Assembly (NCBI RefSeq): GCF_018257515.1
Contig: NZ_JAERJR010000008.1
Location: 1 to 64,000 of the forward strand
Direction of reading: 5' to 3'
Source of the DNA: Tatumella sp. JGM118
Lineage (GTDB): Bacteria > Pseudomonadota > Gammaproteobacteria > Enterobacterales > Enterobacteriaceae
Length of the DNA: 64,000 nt
Made by a program: the position numbers and the translations under genes. This document shows, piece by piece, positions 1 through 12,260 of this stretch. The stretch's first letter is position 1. Each line of letters opens with the position of its first letter. Below the pieces are notes generated by a model, which did not search any database, was not told the DNA's origin, and worked only from the letters and a program-made list of their open reading frames with translations.

Positions 1-12
1 TGGGCATTCTTC

Positions 13-58
13 AGGCTATAGCCTTACAGGATCAATCACCACCTCCCTAGGAGGTGGT
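13..58. repeat. Two adjacent perfect palindromes, possible IS-end relic
   Basis: Seen: a 12-bp palindrome AGGCTATAGCCT at 13-24, then 9-bp inverted arms ACCACCTCC and GGAGGTGGT around CTA at 38-58. Two hairpins close together without a poly-T tail fit the subterminal hairpins of IS200/IS605-type elements or REP-like DNA better than a terminator. The window starts here, so no linked transposase can be seen. The assignment is inference. Confidence 0.45.
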
Positions 59-72
59 TTAGGGGTGACAAT

Positions 73-109
73 AAAAATCCCTGCGGTTATCACTGATAAC
101 CGCAGGGAT
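73..109 (-). terminator. Rho-independent terminator of ahpCF
   Basis: A perfect 16-bp inverted repeat (77-92 and 94-109, centred on one base) lies 39 bp past the ahpF stop. On the minus strand it is followed by a run of five T (complement of 73-77). Confidence 0.9.
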
Positions 110-147
110 GATTAACAACAGATGGCTGAAGAAGACCTGACGAGTGT

Positions 148-1719
148 TTATCCGTTCAGAGAAGGTGTTCTGATCAGATAGTCAAATGCCGACAGAGATG
201 CTTTTGCGCCCTCCCCGCAGGCCACAATAATCTGCTTATAGGGCACCGTGGTACAGTCCCCTGCCGCAAAAATTCCTTTGTGGCTGGTTTCACACTTGCT
301 GTCGATCTCGATTTCACCAAACCGGTTCAGCGACAAGGTATCCGTTAACCACCCGGTATTAGGTAATAAGCCTATCTGCACAAAGATGCCGGATAATGCC
401 ACGTTATGCAGCTCACCACTGAGTCTGTCCTGATATTGCAGGCCGGTCACCTGCTGACCATCGCCGACCACTTCACGGGTCTGCGCATTGAGGATCACCT
501 CGACATTCGGCAGACTGTGCAGCTTATCGCGCAGGACTTTATCGGCTTTCATTTCGGGCGCGAATTCAAGCAGAGTCACATGCTCAGTCAGACCCGCTAA
601 ATCAATGGCAGCCTCGGCCCCGGAGTTACCCCCGCCGATGACCGCAACGCGTTTACCTTTAAACAGAGGACCGTCACAGTGCGGACAATAGGTGACACCA
701 CGGGTACGGTATTCTTCTTCACCGGGCACATTCATATTTCTCCAGCGGGCACCGGTGGCCAGGATCACGGATTTGGCACTGAGTGTCGCGCCGGATCCCG
801 TCGTCAGGCTGTGCAGTCCGCCGGTGTTTTCGGCAGGCGACAGACGGCTTACCGATTGTGCTTCAATCACATCGATCTGGTAGTCGTCAACGTGCTGACG
901 TAAAGCACCTGCCAGACGGCCACCTTCGGTTTTGGGGACTGAAATATAGTTTTCGATATCGACGGTATCCAGGACCTGCCCCCCGAAACGTTCGCCGATA
1001 AGTCCGGTGCGGATCCCTTTCCGGGCAGCATAGACCGCAGCGGCAACGCCGGCAGGCCCGCTGCCGACAATCAGCACGTCATAAGGCTGACGCTGGTTCA
1101 GTGCTTCCGCTGCTTTTTTACCGGCATTAGTATCTACTTTGCTGACAATCTCGCTCAGCGACAGTCTGCCCTGTGCAAAACTCTGACCGTTCAGGAACAC
1201 GGCCGGCACGCCCATCACCTGGCGCTGCTCCACTTCTTCACGGAAAACACCGCCATCGATCGCGGTATGGGTGACTTTCGGGTTCAGGATCGCCATCAGG
1301 TTCAGCGCCTGAACAACATCGGGGCAGTTATGGCAGGACAACGAATAATAGGTTTCGAAATGCAGATCACTGTCGAGTTCTGCCACCTGGGACAGTAACT
1401 GCTGGCTCTCTTTCGATGGATGTCCGCCGGTCTGTAACAGTGCCAATACCAGTGACGTAAATTCGTGTCCCAGGGGAGAGCCAGAGAATACTGGTCCGTG
1501 CGTCTGCCCTGCCTGCGCAATCATAAATGAAGGCTGCCGGCTGAACAGGGCGTCTTCGCGGCGCAGTGAGATTTTATCTGACAGACCGGTAATTTGTTCC
1601 AGTAGCTCACCCACCTCTGCTGAAGCTTTGCTGTCATCCAGGCTGGCAATGAGTTCTACCGGACGGGTCAGCTTTTCGAGATAACTGCTGAGCTGGTTTT
1701 TTAACGTTGTATCGAGCAT
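148..1719 (-). CDS. ahpF: Alkyl hydroperoxide reductase subunit F (AhpF)
   Basis: NADH-dependent flavoprotein that re-reduces the peroxiredoxin AhpC. Visible parts: an N-terminal double-thioredoxin domain with the redox motif CHNC, a FAD-binding GSGPAG segment, an NAD(P)H-binding GGGNSGAEA segment and the thioredoxin-reductase-like CPHC centre. I place the start at 1719 ([10 protein letters not shown], 523 aa) because E. coli AhpF begins MLDT and GGGG lies just upstream. The open frame continues 13 codons further upstream, but those run into the intergenic hairpin. It follows ahpC on the same strand, so the two are one operon. Confidence 0.97.
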   Translation of the reverse strand: MLDTTLKNQLSSYLEKLTRPVELIASLDDSKASAEVGELLEQITGLSDKISLRREDALFSRQPSFMIAQAGQTHGPVFSGSPLGHEFTSLVLALLQTGGHPSKESQQLLSQVAELDSDLHFETYYSLSCHNCPDVVQALNLMAILNPKVTHTAIDGGVFREEVEQRQVMGVPAVFLNGQSFAQGRLSLSEIVSKVDTNAGKKAAEALNQRQPYDVLIVGSGPAGVAAAVYAARKGIRTGLIGERFGGQVLDTVDIENYISVPKTEGGRLAGALRQHVDDYQIDVIEAQSVSRLSPAENTGGLHSLTTGSGATLSAKSVILATGARWRNMNVPGEEEYRTRGVTYCPHCDGPLFKGKRVAVIGGGNSGAEAAIDLAGLTEHVTLLEFAPEMKADKVLRDKLHSLPNVEVILNAQTREVVGDGQQVTGLQYQDRLSGELHNVALSGIFVQIGLLPNTGWLTDTLSLNRFGEIEIDSKCETSHKGIFAAGDCTTVPYKQIIVACGEGAKASLSAFDYLIRTPSLNG

Positions 1720-1735
1720 GGTCATTTCCCCTGAC

Positions 1736-1762
1736 AAAAAAAACGGGTGCCAGAGCACCCGT
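1736..1762 (-). terminator. Attenuating hairpin between ahpC and ahpF
   Basis: Stem ACGGGTGC (1743-1750) with GCACCCGT (1755-1762), loop CAGA. On the minus strand it is followed by eight T (A run 1736-1743). It sits just after the ahpC stop and just before the ahpF start, so it probably makes ahpC mRNA more abundant than ahpF mRNA. Confidence 0.85.
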
Positions 1763-1788
1763 GAAAATACGTCGACTGGTGCGGTGTA

Positions 1789-2352
1789 TTAGATTTTGCC
1801 GACCAGATCCAGTGAAGGAGCCAGTGTTGCTTCACCTTCTTTCCATTTCGCCGGGCATACTTCTCCCGGGTGGGTAGCCACGTACTGAGCCGCTTTCACT
1901 TTACGCAGCAGGTCAGAAGCATCACGGCCGATACCTTCAGCAGTGATTTCTACCGCCTGAATAATACCTTCCGGGTCTACGATAAAGGTGCCACGGTCAG
2001 CCAGCCCCTGGTCTTCACGCATGATGTCAAAATTACGGGTCAGCGCACCGGTCGGGTCACCGATCATGGCATAACGGATTTTAGCGATGGTGTCTGAGCT
2101 GCCGTGCCATGCTTTATGGGTAAAGTGGGTATCGGTAGAGACTGAGTAGATATCGACACCCAGTTTCTGAAATTCGTCATAGTGGTCAGCAACGTCGCCC
2201 AGCTCAGTCGGGCAGACAAAGGTAAAATCCGCCGGGTAAAAGAAGAAGACACTCCACTTACCTGCTACATCTTTTTCTGTCAGTTCAACAAACTGGCCAT
2301 CTTTGAATGCACTGTTTTTGAACGGTTTAATCTGGGTATTGATAATTGACAT
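1789..2352 (-). CDS. ahpC: Alkyl hydroperoxide reductase subunit C (AhpC)
   Basis: Typical 2-Cys peroxiredoxin that reduces H2O2 and organic hydroperoxides in the cytoplasm and is recycled by AhpF. At 187 aa it has the full family length. The peroxidatic cysteine is in FVCPTE (about residue 47) and the resolving cysteine in GEVCPAKW near the C-terminus. The start has a GGAGGG ribosome binding site. First gene of the ahpCF operon. Confidence 0.98.
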   Translation of the reverse strand: MSIINTQIKPFKNSAFKDGQFVELTEKDVAGKWSVFFFYPADFTFVCPTELGDVADHYDEFQKLGVDIYSVSTDTHFTHKAWHGSSDTIAKIRYAMIGDPTGALTRNFDIMREDQGLADRGTFIVDPEGIIQAVEITAEGIGRDASDLLRKVKAAQYVATHPGEVCPAKWKEGEATLAPSLDLVGKI

Positions 2353-2410
2353 GAGTTGCCCTCCATGAAAAGTTGAGTTACAGAATACCCGCCAGGGGAA
2401 ACACCGGCTA

Positions 2411-2447
2411 ATACACTGTCATTATCAATGAAATCACCGAAACCTAT
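2411..2447 (-). promoter_or_regulatory. Possible OxyR-type operator upstream of ahpC
   Basis: Read on the minus strand, the tetramers ATAG, TGAT, ATAA and GTAT occur at regular 11-nt spacing 60-95 bp upstream of ahpC. OxyR contacts four ATAG-like elements with this spacing and controls ahpC in E. coli. The individual tetramers match poorly, so this is a weak call. Confidence 0.3.
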
Positions 2448-2472
2448 TAAACTTCCACGGTATCTGGTGCTG

Positions 2473-2604
2473 CCGGGATAGTCCGGTGGCGCAACCCACA
2501 CCGCTCACCGGCTAACCACACGAATCACGGGTCCGGCTAAAAGATGTGTGTGCGAAGCCCGGTGGCAAACAGACGGCGGGTATCCTGGTCCCGGGATAGT
2601 CCGG
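2473..2604. repeat. 14-bp direct repeat in the ahpC-mrp intergenic region
   Basis: CCGGGATAGTCCGG occurs at 2473-2486 and 2591-2604. Each copy has CCGG at both ends, and CACCGG follows shortly after both. The whole gap 2353-2667 has no credible gene. It also holds a GC-rich hairpin (arms TGCGCCG and CGGCGCA near 2619-2644) beyond the mrp stop, which may end mrp transcription although it lacks a T run. Confidence 0.5.
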
Positions 2605-2667
2605 AGGAGTCACCGGTAATGCGCCGCGGGGGGCCCACGGCGCAGGGGGGGATGACCTCCCGCCCGG

Positions 2668-3765
2668 TTACAGGATACGGATAGCGATATCGGGCGGAAC
2701 GACCTCGCCATCCCAGTACAGTCGGGCCGCTATCGCCCCCGCAATATCGCGATACAGTCGGGTAAAGTCACCGTCGGGCCAGCGACTGACCGTAGGCAGC
2801 CCGGCATCCAGGTCTTCACGCAGCGAAATATGCAACGGGATCTTGCCGGCCAGAGGGATCCCGTACTCTTCCGTCAGCGCTTCCGCCCCTCCGGTACCAA
2901 AAATGGCTTCCGCATGCCCGCACTGGCTGCAGATATGCATACTCATATTTTCGATAATCCCCAGCACCGGGACCGAGACTTTATTGAACATCACAATGCC
3001 TTTTCTCGCGTCCAGCAACGCAACATCCTGAGGTGTCGTCACCACCAGGGCCGCCGTTACCGGGATATTCTGCGCCAGCGTAAGCTGGATATCGCCGGTG
3101 CCGGGGGGCATATCGACAATCAGGTAATCCAGATCCGGCCACAGGGTCTCATTCAGCAACTGCATCAGAGCCTTGCTGGCCATCGGTCCGCGCCAGACCA
3201 TCGCGTTATCGTCGGTGACCAGATATCCTATCGAATTGGTTGCCAGCCCGTGAGCCATTACCGGGGCCATGTGCTTGCCGTCCGGTGATGAGGGACGTTC
3301 GCCCTCACAGCCCAGCATCATCGGCACAGAAGGTCCGTAAATATCCGCATCCAGCACCCCTACGGTCGCCCCTTCGGCCTGCAGCGCAAGGGCCAGGTTA
3401 ATGGCCGTGGACGATTTGCCGACGCCCCCTTTCCCGGAACTGACCGCGATAATATTTTTTACGCCCTTCGCGCCTGGCAAATTTTTGGCACGTTTCAGGG
3501 TGGCGATATCATGAGTCAGTCGCCATTCCACACGGTCGGCACCGGTGAGCCGGCAAAGAGTACCGGTCGTTTGTTCCTGCAATGACACAAAGCCCGACTG
3601 CCAGGCAAACGGCAGGATCAGTTCAATGTGTAAAACATTATCCAGCATTGCCACATGGTGCAGGGCATGGAGGTGAATAAGATCCTGTTGCAGGGTCGGA
3701 TGCTGAAACGCGGCAACTACCGCACTGACCTGTGCATGTAATTCTTCCGGGGTGAGTGCCGGCAT
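2668..3765 (-). CDS. mrp: Mrp/ApbC Fe-S cluster carrier ATPase
   Basis: P-loop ATPase of the Mrp/NBP35 family that binds and transfers Fe-S clusters. The N-terminal MIP18-like region (about 1-90) is followed by a deviant Walker A motif GKGGVGKS at 111-118 and the conserved segment WRGPMASKAL. The CxxC pair is C279 and C282, the cluster ligands at the dimer interface. Length 365 aa against about 369 in E. coli. Divergent from metG, as in E. coli. Confidence 0.96.
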   Translation of the reverse strand: MPALTPEELHAQVSAVVAAFQHPTLQQDLIHLHALHHVAMLDNVLHIELILPFAWQSGFVSLQEQTTGTLCRLTGADRVEWRLTHDIATLKRAKNLPGAKGVKNIIAVSSGKGGVGKSSTAINLALALQAEGATVGVLDADIYGPSVPMMLGCEGERPSSPDGKHMAPVMAHGLATNSIGYLVTDDNAMVWRGPMASKALMQLLNETLWPDLDYLIVDMPPGTGDIQLTLAQNIPVTAALVVTTPQDVALLDARKGIVMFNKVSVPVLGIIENMSMHICSQCGHAEAIFGTGGAEALTEEYGIPLAGKIPLHISLREDLDAGLPTVSRWPDGDFTRLYRDIAGAIAARLYWDGEVVPPDIAIRIL

Positions 3766-3952
3766 TCTCCCTTCTCCTTCTTACTGGGACGTGACCCACG
3801 GCCCGTCCGGTAAACAATTTTTCTTCGCTTATAGTAGCAGATTGACCGGCAGATCAGCGATCCTGCCTTTATCGCCCGGCACTTGTTTACGTTAAGGGTG
3901 CCTTCGGTTACCATTCAGACTCTTTTCCAAATAACAGAAAGCTACGCAAACT

Positions 3953-6010
3953 ATGACTCAAGTCGCAAAGAAAATAATGGTAACGTGCGCCCTGCCGTAC
4001 GCTAACGGATCTATCCATCTCGGGCATATGCTGGAACACATCCAGGCGGATATCTGGGTGCGTTACCAGCGAATGCGTGGCAATACTGTCTGGTTCATCT
4101 GTGCCGATGATGCCCATGGCACACCGATCATGCTGAAAGCACAGCAGCTGGGTATCAGCCCGGAAAAAATGATTGAAGAGATGAGCCAGGAACATCAGCA
4201 GGATTTCGCCGGTTTTAATATCAGTTATGATAACTATCACTCTACCCACAGTGATGAAAACCGCGTCCTTTCTGAAAAAATTTACGGCAGTCTGAAAAAT
4301 AACGGTTTTATTAAAAACCGGACCATTTCACAGCTGTTCGATCCGGAGAAAGGCATGTTCCTGCCGGATCGCTTTGTGAAAGGCACCTGCCCGAAATGTA
4401 AGGCTGCCGATCAATACGGTGATAACTGTGAAGTCTGCGGGGCCACCTACAGCCCGACCGAACTGGTCGAGCCGAAATCCGTGATTTCCGGTGCCACACC
4501 GGTGATGCGTGACTCCGAACACTATTTCTTCGACCTGCCTTCCTTCTCTGACATGCTGCAGAGCTGGACCCGTTCCGGCGCGCTGCAGGAACAGGTGGCG
4601 AACAAGATGCAGGAATGGTTCGAATCCGGCCTGCAGCAGTGGGATATCTCCCGCGATGCGCCGTATTTTGGTTTTGAAATCCCGGACGCGCCGGGCAAAT
4701 ATTTTTACGTCTGGCTGGATGCGCCTATCGGTTACATGGGCTCATTTAAAAACCTGTGTGATAAACGCGGTGATCTGGACTTCGATGAGTACTGGAAAAA
4801 AGACTCCACCACCGAGTTGTACCACTTCATCGGTAAAGATATCGTCTATTTCCATAGTTTGTTCTGGCCGGCCATGCTGGAAGGCAGTAACTACCGTAAG
4901 CCGGATAACCTGTTTGTCCACGGGTATGTCACGGTTAACGGTGCCAAAATGTCCAAATCACGCGGTACCTTTATCAAGGCCAGTACCTGGCTTGAACACC
5001 TGGATGCCGACAGCCTGCGCTATTACTACGCGGCTAAACTCTCTTCCCGTATCGATGATATCGACCTGAATCTGGAAGACTTTGTACAGCGGGTCAATGC
5101 CGACGTCGTGAACAAGGTGGTTAACCTGGCATCCCGCAATGCCGGTTTCATCACTAAACGTTTCAATGGCAAGCTCTCTGAGTCGCTTGCTGACCCGGCG
5201 CTGTACCAGACCTTTGTCGATGCCAGTGAGAAAATCGGTGACGCCTGGGCCAGCCGCGAGTTTGGTCGTGCTATCCGCGAAATTATGGCACTGGCAGACC
5301 TGGCTAACCGTTATGTGGATGAGCAGGCTCCCTGGGTGGTCGCTAAAGAGGAAGGCCGTGATGCTGACCTGCAGGCTATCTGTTCGATGGGGATCCATCT
5401 GTTCCGCGTACTGATGACCTGGCTGAAACCGGTCCTGCCGGAACTCTCTGCCCGCAGTGAAGCCTTCCTTAACAGCGAGCTGAGCTGGGATAGCATTGCG
5501 CAACCGCTGACCGGCCATACCGTGGCACCTTTCAAAGCACTTTATCAGCGGATTGATATGAGCAAGGTCAATGCGCTGGTGGAAGCCTCGAAAGACGATG
5601 CTGCACAGGCAGCACCTGCCGCTGCACAGAAGCCGGCGACCGCAGCGAAACCGGCAAAAAAAGAAGAGTCCTCTGTGGAGGGTGTCATCACCATCGATGA
5701 CTTTGCCAAAGTCGATATGCGTGTCGCGCTGATTGAACAGGCAGAACTGGTCGAAGGTTCCGATAAACTGTTGCGTCTGATGCTGGATGTGGGCGGCGAA
5801 AAGCGCCAGATCTTCTCCGGTATCCGTGCCGCATACCCGGACCCTGCCGTGCTGGTCGGCCGCCTGACGATCATCGTCGCAAACCTGGCCCCGCGTAAGA
5901 TGCGTTTCGGTGTCTCTGAAGGGATGGTGCTGTCAGCCGGTAACGGGGGTGAAGACCTGTTTATTCTGTCTGCTGACAGCGGTGCCCAACCCGGTATGCC
6001 GGTACGTTAA
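3953..6010 (+). CDS. metG: Methionyl-tRNA synthetase
   Basis: Class I aminoacyl-tRNA synthetase that charges tRNA-Met. The catalytic domain has the HIGH-type motif HLGH (residues 22-25) and KMSKS (about 332-336). The zinc knuckle CPKC...CEVC lies in the connective peptide. An Ala/Lys-rich linker (about 545-575) leads to a C-terminal EMAP-II/OB-fold tRNA-binding domain of about 100 residues that dimerises the protein. 685 aa against 677 in E. coli, the difference being mainly the linker. A terminator follows at once. Confidence 0.98.
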   Translation: MTQVAKKIMVTCALPYANGSIHLGHMLEHIQADIWVRYQRMRGNTVWFICADDAHGTPIMLKAQQLGISPEKMIEEMSQEHQQDFAGFNISYDNYHSTHSDENRVLSEKIYGSLKNNGFIKNRTISQLFDPEKGMFLPDRFVKGTCPKCKAADQYGDNCEVCGATYSPTELVEPKSVISGATPVMRDSEHYFFDLPSFSDMLQSWTRSGALQEQVANKMQEWFESGLQQWDISRDAPYFGFEIPDAPGKYFYVWLDAPIGYMGSFKNLCDKRGDLDFDEYWKKDSTTELYHFIGKDIVYFHSLFWPAMLEGSNYRKPDNLFVHGYVTVNGAKMSKSRGTFIKASTWLEHLDADSLRYYYAAKLSSRIDDIDLNLEDFVQRVNADVVNKVVNLASRNAGFITKRFNGKLSESLADPALYQTFVDASEKIGDAWASREFGRAIREIMALADLANRYVDEQAPWVVAKEEGRDADLQAICSMGIHLFRVLMTWLKPVLPELSARSEAFLNSELSWDSIAQPLTGHTVAPFKALYQRIDMSKVNALVEASKDDAAQAAPAAAQKPATAAKPAKKEESSVEGVITIDDFAKVDMRVALIEQAELVEGSDKLLRLMLDVGGEKRQIFSGIRAAYPDPAVLVGRLTIIVANLAPRKMRFGVSEGMVLSAGNGGEDLFILSADSGAQPGMPVR

Positions 6011-6031
6011 TCCTGACAAACTCTTTCGTGA

Positions 6032-6056
6032 AGCCGGTGCAAACCGGCTTTTTTTT
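6032..6056 (+). terminator. Rho-independent terminator of metG
   Basis: Stem AGCCGGT/ACCGGCT with loop GCAA (6032-6049) followed by seven T. Confidence 0.92.
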
Positions 6057-6206
6057 CCTCTGCTGCCGGACATCTCTCTGCTGCCCTTTTTGTAAACTTT
6101 GCGGTTTATCACACAGAACTGCAATAGCAGGACAGATTACATTGTGTCCCTGGCCGGGATCACCTATAAAAATCAGGGACAACCGGCTCACCCGATGAGG
6201 CTTGAT

Positions 6207-7097
6207 ATGCATCCACGTTTTACCACGGCATTTGCCACCCTCGATAACTCTTTGCAACAGGCACTGAAACCCGTGCTGGATGATCCGAATTTTACGGCCA
6301 TTCTGCAGCCGGAAACATTGCAGCATCTGATGACTGCGACCGGCCTTGACGGGGATGCCCTGGCCCTGGCGCTGCTCCCGCTGGCGGCCAGTTGTGCCGT
6401 CACACCGATTTCACATTTTAACGTCGGTGCCATCGCCCGCGGTGTCAGCGGTCGTTGGTACTTCGGCGCGAATATGGAGTTCAGTGGGGCCACCATGCAA
6501 CAGACGGTGCATGCTGAACAGAGCGCCATTACCCACGCCTGGCTCTCTGGCGAGGAAAAACTGGCGGCGATCACCGTTAACTACACGCCCTGTGGTCACT
6601 GCCGGCAATTTATGAATGAGCTGAACAGCGGTCTGTCTCTGACGGTTTGCCTGCCGGACCATCCCCCGCGGACCCTGGCTGACTATCTGCCGGCGGCCTT
6701 TGGCCCGGCAGACCTGAATATTCACAGCGTGCTGATGGATATCAATGACCAGCAGTTTGTTCCGCAGGGTGACCCGCTGACACAGGCGGCGATACGTGCC
6801 GCCAGCCTCAGTTATGCACCTTACAGTGCGGCTTATAGCGGCGTTGCCTTACAAACCCGTGATGGCAAAATTTATGCCGGCCGCTATGCGGAAAATGCTG
6901 CGTATAATCCGTCGTTACCGCCACTGCAATCGGCGCTGATCCTGCTCAATATCAGAGGCGGGGATTGCACCGACATTCAGCGCGCCGTGCTGGCCGAATC
7001 TGACGATGCCGCTCTGCTTCAGCACAGTGCGACTCAGACCACGCTGGCTGCGCTCGGCTGCCAGCATCTGGACTCTGTCCGTCTTACCCGTACATAA
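6207..7097 (+). CDS. cdd: Cytidine deaminase
   Basis: Deaminates cytidine and deoxycytidine to uridine and deoxyuridine for pyrimidine salvage. The N-terminal catalytic domain carries HAEQS (zinc histidine and proton-shuttle glutamate) and PCGHC (two zinc cysteines). The C-terminal half is the degenerate deaminase repeat of the long dimeric enterobacterial enzyme. Start at 6207 (MHPRF, 296 aa, like E. coli) after a TGAGG site; 36 more codons upstream are open but do not fit the family. The upstream region (about 6090-6120) has a TCACA half-site that could belong to CRP control, as in E. coli, but it is not convincing. Confidence 0.96.
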   Translation: MHPRFTTAFATLDNSLQQALKPVLDDPNFTAILQPETLQHLMTATGLDGDALALALLPLAASCAVTPISHFNVGAIARGVSGRWYFGANMEFSGATMQQTVHAEQSAITHAWLSGEEKLAAITVNYTPCGHCRQFMNELNSGLSLTVCLPDHPPRTLADYLPAAFGPADLNIHSVLMDINDQQFVPQGDPLTQAAIRAASLSYAPYSAAYSGVALQTRDGKIYAGRYAENAAYNPSLPPLQSALILLNIRGGDCTDIQRAVLAESDDAALLQHSATQTTLAALGCQHLDSVRLTRT

Positions 7098-7236
7098 GCT
7101 GAGATGAATCAGCCGGAAATCTGACAAATTTCCGGCGGGCATTCCCTTTAAAAAACGTCCGGAAAGACGTAACGTGCTGACAACTGAACCCTTCCGGTGG
7201 CCCCGATCGGTTACCGGGCTTTACTACGGAGTATCA

Positions 7237-8937
7237 ATGATGGAACTGGATTACGAGAGTAAACGACCGCTATATATTCCTTATGCCGGCCCGATCCTGC
7301 TGGAATTTCCGTTGCTCAATAAAGGCAGTGCCTTTTCCCGCGAAGAACGTAACGAATTTAACCTCAATGGCCTGCTGCCGGAAACCGTTGAAACCATCGA
7401 AGAACAGGCCGAAAGGGCCTGGCAGCAATACCAGGAGTTCAAAAATAATATCGATAAACATGTCTTTCTGCGTAATATCCAGGACACCAACGAGACGCTG
7501 TTCTATCGGGTGCTGGCAGACCATCTTCAGGAAGTGATGCCCATCATCTATACCCCGACTGTCGGGACGGCCTGTGAGCAATTTTCAGACATCTACCGTC
7601 GTGCCCGGGGTGTGTTTATCTCCTACCCGAATCGCGAACATATCGAAGATATGTTACAGAATGCCACCAAACAGAATGTGAAGGTGATCGTCGTGACAGA
7701 TGGCGAACGCATTCTCGGTCTCGGGGATTTGGGGATCGGAGGCATGGGGATCCCCATCGGCAAGCTGTCATTATATACCGCCTGTGGCGGCATCAGCCCG
7801 GCGTACACCTTACCTATCGTGCTGGATGTCGGCACCAATAATCAGCAATTGCTGAATGACCCGCTCTATATGGGCTGGCGACATCCCCGTATTGGTGAGG
7901 AAGAGTATAATGCTTTTGTTGAGGAATTTATCAGCGCTGTGAAACGGCGCTGGCCGCATGCGTTACTGCAATTTGAAGATTTCGCACAGAAAAATGCGAC
8001 TCCGCTCCTTGAAAAATACCGCGATAAACTCTGCTGCTTCAATGACGATATTCAGGGCACCGCCGCCGTGGCCGTCGGCACGCTGATCGCCGCCAGCCGG
8101 GCCGCAGGCAGCCCGCTCTCAGAACAAACCATTGTTTTCCTTGGGGCCGGTTCCGCAGGCTGTGGTATCGCAGAGCAGATTATTAACGAAATGATGTCTG
8201 AAGGTCTGAGCGATGCCGAAGCCCGTCGCCGGGTGATGATGGTCGACCGGTATGGCCTGCTGACCGATAAACTGACTAACCTGTTACCTTTCCAGGCCCG
8301 TCTGGTGCAGCCGTCAGAGGCTATCGCCGGCTGGGAGACCGGCAGTGATTCGGTTTCTCTGCTGGATGTTGTCCGTCATGCCCGACCGACGGTTCTGATA
8401 GGTGTCTCCGGTCAGCCCGGGCTGTTTACCGAAGAAATTATTCGTGAAATGCACCGCCACTGCCCGCGCCCCATCATCATGCCTTTATCCAACCCGACAT
8501 CCCGCGTTGAGGCCACCCCGGCGGATCTTATCAGCTGGACCGATGGCGCCGCTCTGATCGCAACGGGAAGCCCGTTTGCTCCGGTCACCTGGAAAGAGAA
8601 GGTTTATCCGATTGCCCAGTGCAATAATGCCTATATTTTCCCCGGCATCGGGCTGGGTATTATCGCCTCCGGGGCGCGCCGCGTGACCGACTCTATGCTG
8701 ATGAGTGCCAGCCGGGCGCTGGCCGATTGCTCACCGCTCGCCACTGACCCGACCGGCCCGGTCTTGCCGGAGCTGGGGGATATCCAGCAGGTTTCCCGGC
8801 AGATCGCGATTGAAGTGGCCCGTGCCGCCCGGCTTGCGGGGGTCGCCGCGGAGAGTTCTGAAGAAGCACTGGCGCAGGCGGTAGAGGATAACTTCTGGAC
8901 CCCGGCTTATCGCCATTATCGCCGTACCTCAATCTGA
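7237..8937 (+). CDS. maeA: NAD-dependent malic enzyme
   Basis: Oxidative decarboxylation of malate to pyruvate with NAD reduction. It has the N-terminal malic domain signatures YTPTVG and [12 protein letters not shown], the metal-binding [11 protein letters not shown], and the NAD-binding [11 protein letters not shown]. The C-terminus RRTSI matches E. coli MaeA. Start at 7237 (MMELDYES, 566 aa) after CGGAG; the next ATG at 7240 is equally possible. The frame is open 21 codons further upstream without support. A GC-rich inverted repeat (7113-7137) separates it from cdd. Confidence 0.97.
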   Translation: MMELDYESKRPLYIPYAGPILLEFPLLNKGSAFSREERNEFNLNGLLPETVETIEEQAERAWQQYQEFKNNIDKHVFLRNIQDTNETLFYRVLADHLQEVMPIIYTPTVGTACEQFSDIYRRARGVFISYPNREHIEDMLQNATKQNVKVIVVTDGERILGLGDLGIGGMGIPIGKLSLYTACGGISPAYTLPIVLDVGTNNQQLLNDPLYMGWRHPRIGEEEYNAFVEEFISAVKRRWPHALLQFEDFAQKNATPLLEKYRDKLCCFNDDIQGTAAVAVGTLIAASRAAGSPLSEQTIVFLGAGSAGCGIAEQIINEMMSEGLSDAEARRRVMMVDRYGLLTDKLTNLLPFQARLVQPSEAIAGWETGSDSVSLLDVVRHARPTVLIGVSGQPGLFTEEIIREMHRHCPRPIIMPLSNPTSRVEATPADLISWTDGAALIATGSPFAPVTWKEKVYPIAQCNNAYIFPGIGLGIIASGARRVTDSMLMSASRALADCSPLATDPTGPVLPELGDIQQVSRQIAIEVARAARLAGVAAESSEEALAQAVEDNFWTPAYRHYRRTSI

Positions 8938-9049
8938 GAGTGCCGGACAGACGAACCTTCCACCGGCAGCGCAGCGGGAATGTCTGCGCTTGCCTGACCG
9001 GAGTGGCTCAAGTACCCTTGAGTCACTTTTTAATTATCAAGATGAGTGA

Positions 9050-10090
<1,041 letters not shown>

Positions 10091-10143
10091 CCCCGTCAGC
10101 CCCTCTCCGGCCGGACGGAAACCGGCGGCCGGCGGCCGGCGGC

Positions 10144-11289
10144 TTATCTTCCGGCCGGCCCGGCGGTTTTCCGGGTCAGCGTGCGCCAGAGCTGCTCCAT
10201 CGGACCGCGCGGGAAATACCGTAACCAGCACAGTGAAAACAGCCCATTGATCACCCAGACAAAGGGCACGATCAATAATAACTGCCAGCGCTGAAAATGC
10301 AGAAAGAGACCGGCGGTGGAAAAAATTAAGGTACAGACCAGGGTTTGCAGCAGGTAATTACTCAGCGCCATCCGGCCAATACAGCAAAACAGATAGCCGA
10401 CCCGCATCGCCGAAATTTTCCTCCAGCCGGCCAGTACCAGTGCGGTATACCCCAGGCTTATCAGCGGACTGGCAACTTCGCCGGGAATTTGCAGATAAAA
10501 GCCACTCCAGCGGAACGACCAGCCGGTCAGCCATTGAGCCGTAATTCCGGCGCCTTCCAGCAGAACGCCGGGAACCAGCAGAAATACCGCCGTACGAAGA
10601 TAGTCGGCCGGGGGCCGGTTACCCAGCAGCCAGCCATTATGCACCAGTGCCGCGCCTATGAGCATCAGTCCGGTCAGCTCCCAGCCATACTGTCCGAAAA
10701 AAGCCACCAGCATCGATTCCAGATGTCCGGTACGGTAATCGATCGCCGCCATGCCGGGGTGCAATACCCGTTGTTGTTCCAGAAAGATCTCTGCGGTCCC
10801 GGGCAGCCAGTCACTGCCCGCATGACCGGAGGATATCGCCCCGAACAACAGCAGCATCAGGCATCCGACCGCATAAAACAGTATGCCGGTGCGCATCAGT
10901 ACCCCCGGGGAATCTGCATCGCGGATCATCCGCCAGGTCAGCATTCCGGCCAGCGACCAGGCCACCAGAATGTCTCCCTCCCATAGCAGCACGGCATGCA
11001 GCACGCCGAACAGCAATAGCCAGCCTAAACGCGACTGTATCCAGCCCCCGCCTTTCGGCAACTGAAATACCAGTCCGGCACCGAATAATATCGCGAAAAG
11101 GTTAAGAAACTTCAGCCGTGCAAAGAGTTCGAGGACCGCCCAGCTGATGGCATCCGGGCGCGTAATAAAGCCCTGCCAGGCCGGATTCAGATAGGCGGCG
11201 GCGGGTAAACCGAAACTGACGATATTCAGCAGCAGTATGCCGGCGATGGCGGCACCACGGATAAAATCAAGCTGGGGATAACGCGGCAT
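10144..11289 (-). CDS. yeiB: YeiB family membrane protein (DUF418)
   Basis: Polytopic inner-membrane protein of 381 aa (E. coli YeiB 385) with about ten hydrophobic segments. It begins with the acyltransferase-3-like signature LDFIRGAAIAGILLLN and ends with the DUF418 domain (GRMALSNYLLQTL, CWLRYFPRGPMEQLWR). The biochemical role is not established. Downstream of folE on the same strand, as in E. coli, but a terminator lies between them. Confidence 0.92.
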   Translation of the reverse strand: MPRYPQLDFIRGAAIAGILLLNIVSFGLPAAAYLNPAWQGFITRPDAISWAVLELFARLKFLNLFAILFGAGLVFQLPKGGGWIQSRLGWLLLFGVLHAVLLWEGDILVAWSLAGMLTWRMIRDADSPGVLMRTGILFYAVGCLMLLLFGAISSGHAGSDWLPGTAEIFLEQQRVLHPGMAAIDYRTGHLESMLVAFFGQYGWELTGLMLIGAALVHNGWLLGNRPPADYLRTAVFLLVPGVLLEGAGITAQWLTGWSFRWSGFYLQIPGEVASPLISLGYTALVLAGWRKISAMRVGYLFCCIGRMALSNYLLQTLVCTLIFSTAGLFLHFQRWQLLLIVPFVWVINGLFSLCWLRYFPRGPMEQLWRTLTRKTAGPAGR

Positions 11290-11309
11290 GTGACAACCCT
11301 GACAGGAAT

Positions 11310-11337
11310 GAAAAAGCCATATCCGGAAAGATATGGC
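11310..11337 (-). terminator. Terminator downstream of folE
   Basis: Stem GCCATATC/GATATGGC (11316-11337) followed on the minus strand by five T. It lies within the folE-yeiB gap, so yeiB expression needs read-through or its own promoter. Confidence 0.82.
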
Positions 11338-11352
11338 CTGGTAACGGGGAAA

Positions 11353-12018
11353 TCAGTTGTGTCTGACTGCGCGCAGGAATTCCTGACGGGTATTCTGGCT
11401 CGACTTAAACAGTCCGCCCAGTGACGTGGTGGTGGTCGCACTGGTCGCATCCTGAACCCCACGGGCTTTGACACAGTAATGGACCGCATCGATGCAAACC
11501 GCCACATTATTGGTCCCGAGCAGCGTCTGTAACGCCACCAGCACCTGCTGGGTCAGACGTTCCTGTACCTGAGGACGCTGTGCAAAGAATTGCACAATAC
11601 GGTTAATTTTTGACAGACCGATCACTTTATCTTTCGGGATATACGCCACGGTGGCTTTACCGTCGATCGTCACAAAGTGATGTTCACAGGTACTGGTCAG
11701 GGAGATATCACGCACGGTGACCATCTCATCGACCTTCATTTTATTCTCGATGACCGTAATCTTCGGGAAGTTGGCATAATCCAGCCCCGAAAAGATTTCA
11801 TCGACATACATTTTCGCAATACGGTGCGGTGTCTCGGTCAGACTGTCATCGTCCAGATCGAGATTCAGTAATTGCATAATTTCGGTCATATGACCGGCAA
11901 TCAGCGCCTTACGTGTGGTGTTATCCAGCTCGCGCGCAGGCTTACGTAACGGGGTTTCCAGACCGCGGGCCACCAGTGCTTCATGTACCAGTGCCGCTTC
12001 CTGACTTAAAAGGGACAT
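11353..12018 (-). CDS. folE: GTP cyclohydrolase I
   Basis: First step of tetrahydrofolate synthesis: GTP to 7,8-dihydroneopterin triphosphate. 221 aa, nearly identical in layout to E. coli FolE (222 aa). The zinc and active-site segments [15 protein letters not shown] and [11 protein letters not shown] are intact. The 12019-12260 gap to the divergent LysR gene probably carries both promoters. Confidence 0.97.
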   Translation of the reverse strand: MSLLSQEAALVHEALVARGLETPLRKPARELDNTTRKALIAGHMTEIMQLLNLDLDDDSLTETPHRIAKMYVDEIFSGLDYANFPKITVIENKMKVDEMVTVRDISLTSTCEHHFVTIDGKATVAYIPKDKVIGLSKINRIVQFFAQRPQVQERLTQQVLVALQTLLGTNNVAVCIDAVHYCVKARGVQDATSATTTTSLGGLFKSSQNTRQEFLRAVRHN

Positions 12019-12260
12019 CTACTTTTCTCCGGCAGGTGAATTCTCAGCCCTGGCAACGGGCGGCGAATCATAATTATTGCTTATTGTGAATCAGTCCGTC
12101 GGGATTATCCAGTAGCTTACGGTGATCATCTTTCATCAGTAGCAAAAAATATTTCACACGATGGCCCGCAGGTTCAGGCTTGCCTGACACCACCGCAGCG
12201 ACTACAATCGCAATGATTATGAATAAATCACACTAACTTCCTTTCATAAAGAGAATAATT

